Source of the DNA: UBA11400 sp964550435
GTDB taxonomy: Bacteria > Bacteroidota > Rhodothermia > Balneolales > HLUCCA01
Reading direction: 5' to 3'
Length of the DNA: 10,757 bases
NCBI GenBank assembly: GCA_964550435.1
Contig: CAZJZI010000063.1
Coordinates: 1 to 10,757 of the forward strand
Position 1 is the stretch's first letter. Each line of letters begins with the position of its first letter. A model generated the notes under the pieces. The model saw nothing but the letters and a program-made list of their open reading frames with translations. It ran no database searches and was not told the DNA's origin. Below, in pieces: positions 7,129-10,757 of this stretch. The position numbers and the translations under genes were made by a program.

Positions 7129-7144
7129 TTTAAGCTGAATTATG
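7129..7144. promoter_or_regulatory. Shared 16-nt element upstream of pfkA (copy 2)
   Basis: TTTAAGCTGAATTATG differs by one base from the copy at 793-808. Its end lies 95 nt before the preferred pfkA start, close to the 86 nt seen for atpD. On the minus strand it reads CATAAT at 7144-7139, with TTCAGA 16 nt upstream (7166-7161). That would make a plausible sigma-70 promoter for the ispB-like operon with a leader of about 30 nt. Direction and function are not decided by the sequence. Confidence 0.38.
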
Positions 7145-7239
7145 CAGATTTTATGGGTTGTCTGAACGGCATCAAAGCACCGATAAAATGTTGTGCTAAA
7201 GTTCAGAAATCTATCATTAAAAACATAACACAGAAAACA

Positions 7240-8217
7240 TTGAAAACGATCAAAAGAATCGGAGTTTTCACCAGCGGTGGAGACTCACCAGGGATGAATG
7301 CTGCTGTCAGGGCCGTAGTTAGGACCGCCCGGGCTAATGATATAGAAGTTGTTGGAATCCGATATGGATATCAAGGGATGATCAAGGGCGATTTTGTAGA
7401 TATGGACAGTACCTCTGTATCGAATATCATTCAACAGGGTGGAACCATACTAAAATCTGCAAGATCAGATGAATTCAGGACCAAAGAAGGAAGAGAAAAG
7501 GCAATTGCGAATGTTCGTAACTACGGAATCGATGCATTAGTAGCAATTGGCGGAGACGGTACGTTTCAGGGAGCTACCAAGTTTAACGAAGAATTCGGAA
7601 TACCGGTGGTTGGAGTTCCAGGTACCATTGATAACGACCTTGCCGGAACCGATGAAACAATTGGATATGATACTGCTCTGAATACCGCTATGGAGGCTAT
7701 TGATAAGATTCGTGACACAGCCGATGCCCATGAACGTTTATTTTTAGTCGAAGTTATGGGTCGTGAAGCAGGATTTATTGCTTTGGAAACAGGTATAGCT
7801 GGTGGAGCAGAACTAATTTTGCTACCGGAAACGCTTACTGAAATCGGGGATATAAAAGCATCTTTGAACGAAGTATTCCGTGCGCAGCGACGAAGCAGTC
7901 TGGTGGTAGTTGCAGAAGGTGATGAAACTGGTGGTGCCTACAAACTGAGTGAAAATCTGAAAGAAGATTTTGGCAAATACGAAATGCGAGTGTGTATCCT
8001 TGGACACATTCAGCGTGGTGGATCACCAACCGCCCGTGACCGTGTTTTAGCCAGTAGATTGGGGTCCGCTGCAGTACAGACACTAATTGAAGGACATTTA
8101 AATGCGATGGTTGGTGTTGTGAATAACGAGATCAAAGTTACTCCAATGAAAAACACCTGGTCCAAGAAGAAAAGTATCAATTATGAACTGCTTGAACTGG
8201 CAAAAATTCTAAGTTAA
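7240..8217 (+). CDS. pfkA: ATP-dependent 6-phosphofructokinase
   Basis: This enzyme phosphorylates fructose 6-phosphate to fructose 1,6-bisphosphate with ATP (EC 2.7.1.11), the committed step of glycolysis. I start it at the TTG at 7240 (325 residues, opening MKTIKRIGVFTSGGDSPGMN), close to the 320 of E. coli. The ATG at 7153 would add 29 residues with no family counterpart. Visible are the ATP-binding GGD (13-15), GGDGT (104-108), where Gly107 rather than Asp indicates ATP over pyrophosphate, PGTIDND with catalytic Asp131 (127-133), MGREAG (173-178) and the PFK signature ending GHIQRGGSPTARDR (255-268). PGTIDND rather than PKTIDND again fits an ATP enzyme. It heads the plus-strand operon, with pgi starting 4 nt after its stop. 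Function is certain; the start is likely but unproven. Confidence 0.93.
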   Translation: MKTIKRIGVFTSGGDSPGMNAAVRAVVRTARANDIEVVGIRYGYQGMIKGDFVDMDSTSVSNIIQQGGTILKSARSDEFRTKEGREKAIANVRNYGIDALVAIGGDGTFQGATKFNEEFGIPVVGVPGTIDNDLAGTDETIGYDTALNTAMEAIDKIRDTADAHERLFLVEVMGREAGFIALETGIAGGAELILLPETLTEIGDIKASLNEVFRAQRRSSLVVVAEGDETGGAYKLSENLKEDFGKYEMRVCILGHIQRGGSPTARDRVLASRLGSAAVQTLIEGHLNAMVGVVNNEIKVTPMKNTWSKKKSINYELLELAKILS

Positions 8218-8221
8218 AAAC

Positions 8222-9511
8222 ATGATCCGTATCGATACTTCCACAGTTCGTAGTTTTTTGAAGTCAGAGTCTTTAGAACTGGCTCAAAAACTCAGTGTGG
8301 AATCACTAAAAGCTGTACAAACAAAAACGGGTAAGGGTCCCGAATGGCTCGGTTGGCGTGATATTCTGGCTAATCCAAACGACGCGCTACTTAACCAAAT
8401 AGAGTCTTTGGCTGAAGATATCCGCAGAGAGGCCGATGTTTTCGTAGTTTGTGGAATTGGCGGCTCCTATTTGGGTGCAAAGGCAGTAATTGACGCATTG
8501 GGCTCGTTTTTTCCAGTAAAAGGTCCCGAAATAGTGTATGCTGGTCATCATATGAGTGGGAGATACCTGAAAGAACTTATAGCGTATCTCAACACACCAA
8601 AACATGACGGTAAACCCAAAAGTGTTTTTGTCAATGTAATTTCAAAATCCGGAACTACCACTGAGACCGCAATAGCGTTCAGGGTACTCCGAGAATGGGT
8701 ACATGAGAATTTTCCGAATGACGCCACTAAACGCATAATTTGCACGACCAGTGCAACTGGGGGAGCGTTAAATAGAATTATAGATGCCAATGGATATAAA
8801 AAATTTATACTACCAGATGATATAGGTGGACGTTTTTCGGTTTTAACACCAGTTGGACTGCTTCCAATTGCAGCTGCAGGACACGATATTCGTGCTTTGT
8901 ATTATGGTGCTGTTTCTGCGTTTCGAGAATATGAATCTGATGCATCGTCACTTTTGGACTATACATCTGTAAGAACGGCGCTGTATAATGATGGGTATGC
9001 CATCGACGTGATATCAACATTTGAACCAGAATTGACTTCAATCGGCGGATGGATGCAGCAATTGATGGGTGAGAGTGAAGGCAAAAACCACAAAGGGTTG
9101 TATCCGGCTATCCACACTTACTCTACCGATCTTCACAGTTTAGGTCAGATGGTCCAGGATGGTCAGCGAAATATGTTTGAGACCTTCCTGGTGGTAGATC
9201 AAGATGAGGTCGGATTTGTTGTTGATACTGATGATGAAAATCACGACGGGCTTAATTATCTTTCCGGTAAAACGTTACACGACATCAATTCAAAAGCCTT
9301 GCAGGGAACTACACAGGCACATATTGCAGGTGGTGTACCCGTAATTCAGGTGCATTTAAGCAGAGTAGATGAGGATACTATCGGATCTTTATTGTATTTC
9401 CTCGAACTAGCGACAGCTGTTTATGTATATAATTTGGGAGAAAATCCCTTTGATCAACCAGGTGTTGAAGACTATAAAAAAGCAATGTTCAAACTACTTG
9501 GGAAGCCCTGA
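8222..9511 (+). CDS. pgi: Glucose-6-phosphate isomerase, short bacterial type
   Basis: This enzyme interconverts glucose 6-phosphate and fructose 6-phosphate (EC 5.3.1.9), supplying the substrate of the adjacent phosphofructokinase. At 429 residues it belongs to the short form of about 450 residues seen in Bacillus-type enzymes, not the E. coli form of about 550. Motifs in order are GIGGSYLGAK (78-87), phosphate-binding SKSGTTTET (141-149), signature 1 DIGGRFSVLTPVG (200-212), GESEGKN with the catalytic Glu284 (283-289), STDLHSLGQ with His305 (301-309) and signature 2 GENPFDQPGVEDYKKAMF (406-423), containing the conserved lysine. All catalytic residues appear intact. It starts with ATG 4 nt after pfkA, without a Shine-Dalgarno sequence, so translation is probably coupled. 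The pairing with pfkA puts two consecutive steps of upper glycolysis in one transcript. Confidence 0.96.
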   Translation: MIRIDTSTVRSFLKSESLELAQKLSVESLKAVQTKTGKGPEWLGWRDILANPNDALLNQIESLAEDIRREADVFVVCGIGGSYLGAKAVIDALGSFFPVKGPEIVYAGHHMSGRYLKELIAYLNTPKHDGKPKSVFVNVISKSGTTTETAIAFRVLREWVHENFPNDATKRIICTTSATGGALNRIIDANGYKKFILPDDIGGRFSVLTPVGLLPIAAAGHDIRALYYGAVSAFREYESDASSLLDYTSVRTALYNDGYAIDVISTFEPELTSIGGWMQQLMGESEGKNHKGLYPAIHTYSTDLHSLGQMVQDGQRNMFETFLVVDQDEVGFVVDTDDENHDGLNYLSGKTLHDINSKALQGTTQAHIAGGVPVIQVHLSRVDEDTIGSLLYFLELATAVYVYNLGENPFDQPGVEDYKKAMFKLLGKP

Positions 9512-9528
9512 TCCATATTGATTTAATC

Positions 9529-10179
9529 ATGAGTACATCAAACAAGAAATCCGAATTTCGATATATAGCCTTAGCGGGGAATATTGGAGCGGGAAAATCG
9601 TCGCTTACTGGCCTTCTGTCAAAGCATTTTGGCTGGGAAGCCTATTATGAATCTGTAGAAGACAATCCGTATCTAGCAGATTTTTATGAGGATATGCGTA
9701 GGTGGAGCTTTAATCTTCAAATCTATTTTTTGTCAGCCAGGTTTCGAAATCAGAAACACATGCTAGGCGAGAGATCTAGTTTTATTCAAGACAGAACTAT
9801 ATACGAAGACGTTGAGATCTTTGCCCGTAACTTATATGAAATGGGATTGATGAGCGAGCGTGACTACGTAAATTACAGGGATCTTTTTCATGAGATGAGC
9901 GATTATCTACGTCCACCTGATCTTTTGATATACTTAAGGGCTAAAGTGCCTACTTTAGTCAATCAGATTCAACAAAGGGGACGTGATTATGAGAACTCAA
10001 TCAGAATTGATTACCTGGAACGTCTCAACGGACTTTATGAAGCATGGATTGATCGCTATCCTCATGATAAGCTGATCATCGAAACTGATGAGCTTGACTT
10101 TGTAAACAATAAAGAGGACTTGGGTAAAGTTATTTCCCTGATTGAACAAAGAATGTTTGGGTTGTTCTCTAATTCTTGA
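9529..10179 (+). CDS. Deoxynucleoside kinase (dGK/dAK family)
   Basis: This family phosphorylates deoxynucleosides to their 5'-monophosphates for salvage into dNTP pools; bacterial members of this size usually act on deoxyadenosine or deoxyguanosine. The 216 residues show a P-loop GNIGAGKSS (17-25), ESVEDNPYL with the presumed catalytic Glu41 (41-49), Gln64 in LQIYFL, a likely base-contacting residue, the DRT motif (88-90), and the Arg-rich lid QRGRDYE (149-155). The length and the DRT/GRDYE combination separate it from thymidine kinase and from CMP or adenylate kinases. Base specificity cannot be read from the sequence. It lies 17 nt after pgi in the same direction, so it is probably in the same transcript, although it has no direct link to glycolysis. 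Confidence 0.9.
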   Translation: MSTSNKKSEFRYIALAGNIGAGKSSLTGLLSKHFGWEAYYESVEDNPYLADFYEDMRRWSFNLQIYFLSARFRNQKHMLGERSSFIQDRTIYEDVEIFARNLYEMGLMSERDYVNYRDLFHEMSDYLRPPDLLIYLRAKVPTLVNQIQQRGRDYENSIRIDYLERLNGLYEAWIDRYPHDKLIIETDELDFVNNKEDLGKVISLIEQRMFGLFSNS

Positions 10180-10192
10180 ATCTGAGCTGTTT

Positions 10193-10221
10193 TTGTCGTA
10201 TTTTAGCGGGCTTTAGATCAT
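10193..10221 (+). promoter_or_regulatory. Possible internal promoter before yceD-rpmF
   Basis: TTGTCG (10193-10198) and GATCAT (10216-10221) are 17 nt apart, each matching the sigma-70 consensus at four of six positions. They lie in the 48-nt gap between the kinase and yceD, the widest gap inside this operon. Transcription would begin almost at the yceD ATG, giving a leaderless or near-leaderless message. The matches are weak and may be chance. Confidence 0.22.
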
Positions 10222-10227
10222 ACGAAC

Positions 10228-10722
10228 ATGCTGTCATTTAAAATAAACGAAATCCCCAAAGGGAAGTCCTCTGAAAGAGTATCGATCTCTGTTGGAGAAC
10301 TTGACCTCAACGGAGTGGAATTCCGTGATCTCGAGCTTGAAGTGGCTTTTGAGAAACGTGAATTTGCTATTGTGGTGACGTTTGAATTTGATGGTGACGT
10401 AAAGTTGACCTGCGATCGTTCATTGGATGAATACTGGCAATCACTTAGCGGTTCGTACTCGATTTTGTTCAAAGAGGGCGCAGAAGAGGAATCTGAAGAT
10501 GCTCAAATGTCGGTCCGACGTTTAGATATATCGGGAAATATCATTAACATTGAAGACGAAGTGAGAGACACTATTTTATTGTCTATTCCGCTTCGTAAAA
10601 TACATCCAAGATATTACGATGAAAACGGAGAGCTGATTGATCTGGAAGTGCAAACGGAGGAGAATCCTGAAATGGATCCCCGATGGGACGCACTCAAGAA
10701 ATTAAAAGTCACTAACCCGTAG
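10228..10722 (+). CDS. yceD: YceD/DUF177 family protein
   Basis: This family is almost always encoded directly before rpmF (ribosomal protein L32) and is linked to 23S rRNA accumulation or large-subunit assembly; no enzymatic activity is known to me. The 164 residues show the family pattern: an N-terminal beta-rich half, a core CDRSLDEY segment (62-69) after VKLT, an acidic loop (83-92), INIEDEVRDTILLSIPLRKIHP (106-127), which matches the usual 'E.VRE.LLL.LP' stretch, and the closing DPRWDALKKL (150-159). The second-half cysteines common in many relatives are absent; position 127 and its neighbours read HPRYYDENG instead. The ATG at 10228 is the natural start. Its stop lies inside a 17-bp palindrome, 16 nt before the next start codon. 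The family assignment rests on motif pattern plus context. Confidence 0.85.
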   Translation: MLSFKINEIPKGKSSERVSISVGELDLNGVEFRDLELEVAFEKREFAIVVTFEFDGDVKLTCDRSLDEYWQSLSGSYSILFKEGAEEESEDAQMSVRRLDISGNIINIEDEVRDTILLSIPLRKIHPRYYDENGELIDLEVQTEENPEMDPRWDALKKLKVTNP

Positions 10723-10734
10723 TCATTGACTACG
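10718..10734. promoter_or_regulatory. Perfect 17-bp palindrome at the yceD stop / rpmF leader
   Basis: CGTAGTCATTGACTACG has two perfect 8-base arms around a central T. It contains the yceD stop codon TAG (10720-10722) and ends 4 nt before the putative rpmF ATG. As RNA it can fold into a 7-bp stem with a 3-nt loop; as DNA it is symmetric like a dimer-binding operator. There is no T run, so it is not a standard terminator. I recognise no known operator. Confidence 0.5.
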
Positions 10735-10738
10735 TACA

Positions 10739-10757
10739 ATGGCACAGCCAACACGCA
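10739..10757 (+). CDS. rpmF: Probable 50S ribosomal protein L32, first six codons (cut by window edge)
   Basis: Only six codons are visible, ATG GCA CAG CCA ACA CGC, giving MAQPTR. L32 proteins typically open with MAxPKRxxSK, so the start fits, and a position directly after yceD is the usual place for rpmF. The start lies 16 nt after the yceD stop and immediately downstream of a palindrome. Identity rests mainly on gene order because the visible peptide is too short to decide. Confidence 0.6.

Noticed and set aside
7158..7189. TTGTCT with GATAAA or TAAAAT as a pfkA promoter
   Set aside because: Spacing is 18 or 20 nt and the -35 match is partial. It would support the later pfkA start, but I cannot separate it from background in A/T-rich DNA.
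7153..7239. A separate small peptide or upstream ORF before pfkA
   Set aside because: The frame runs straight into pfkA with no stop, so it is either an N-terminal extension or untranslated leader, not an independent gene.
1..10757. CRISPR arrays, insertion sequences, tRNA or rRNA genes, toxin-antitoxin or defence genes
   Set aside because: I found no spaced direct repeats, transposase motifs, cloverleaf sequences or defence domains; almost all the DNA is accounted for by conserved housekeeping genes.

Overview
The window looks like ordinary chromosomal DNA from a bacterium of the Bacteroidota or a close relative (Balneolota, Rhodothermota or Chlorobi side). Three things suggest this. An atpD-atpC pair stands apart from the rest of the ATP synthase genes. 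The F1 beta subunit carries a 28-residue insertion relative to E. coli. Gene starts lack clear Shine-Dalgarno sequences, and several genes appear to use TTG. The phylum is an inference from these traits, not from a database match. I see no mobile element, CRISPR array, tRNA, rRNA or defence system.

Layout: (1) 1-620, minus strand: the first half of rsmB (16S rRNA m5C methyltransferase), cut by the window edge. (2) 621-894: a divergent intergenic region. (3) 895-2790, plus strand: atpD-atpC, closed by a strong rho-independent terminator at 2820-2859. (4) 2791-2940: a convergent intergenic region rich in inverted repeats. (5) 7101-2941, minus strand: a three-gene envelope operon consisting of a long-chain polyprenyl diphosphate synthase, an LpxH-like metallophosphoesterase and a class A penicillin-binding protein, with gaps of 4 nt and then a 1-nt TAATG overlap. 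(6) 7102-7239: a second divergent intergenic region. (7) 7240 to the right edge, plus strand: pfkA, pgi, a deoxynucleoside kinase, a YceD/DUF177 protein and the first six codons of what is probably rpmF (ribosomal protein L32).

Together the genes cover energy metabolism (F1 subunits beta and epsilon), upper glycolysis (phosphofructokinase and glucose-6-phosphate isomerase, 4 nt apart), deoxynucleoside salvage, isoprenoid chain synthesis, cell-wall synthesis and ribosome assembly. No gene here is novel at family level.

The signals most worth a second look are non-coding. One is a 16-nt element (one mismatch) shared by the two divergent intergenic regions, upstream of atpD and pfkA. The other is a perfect 17-bp palindrome spanning the yceD stop codon, 4 nt before the putative rpmF start. 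Two start codons (pfkA, atpC) also deserve correction from the longest-ORF choice.
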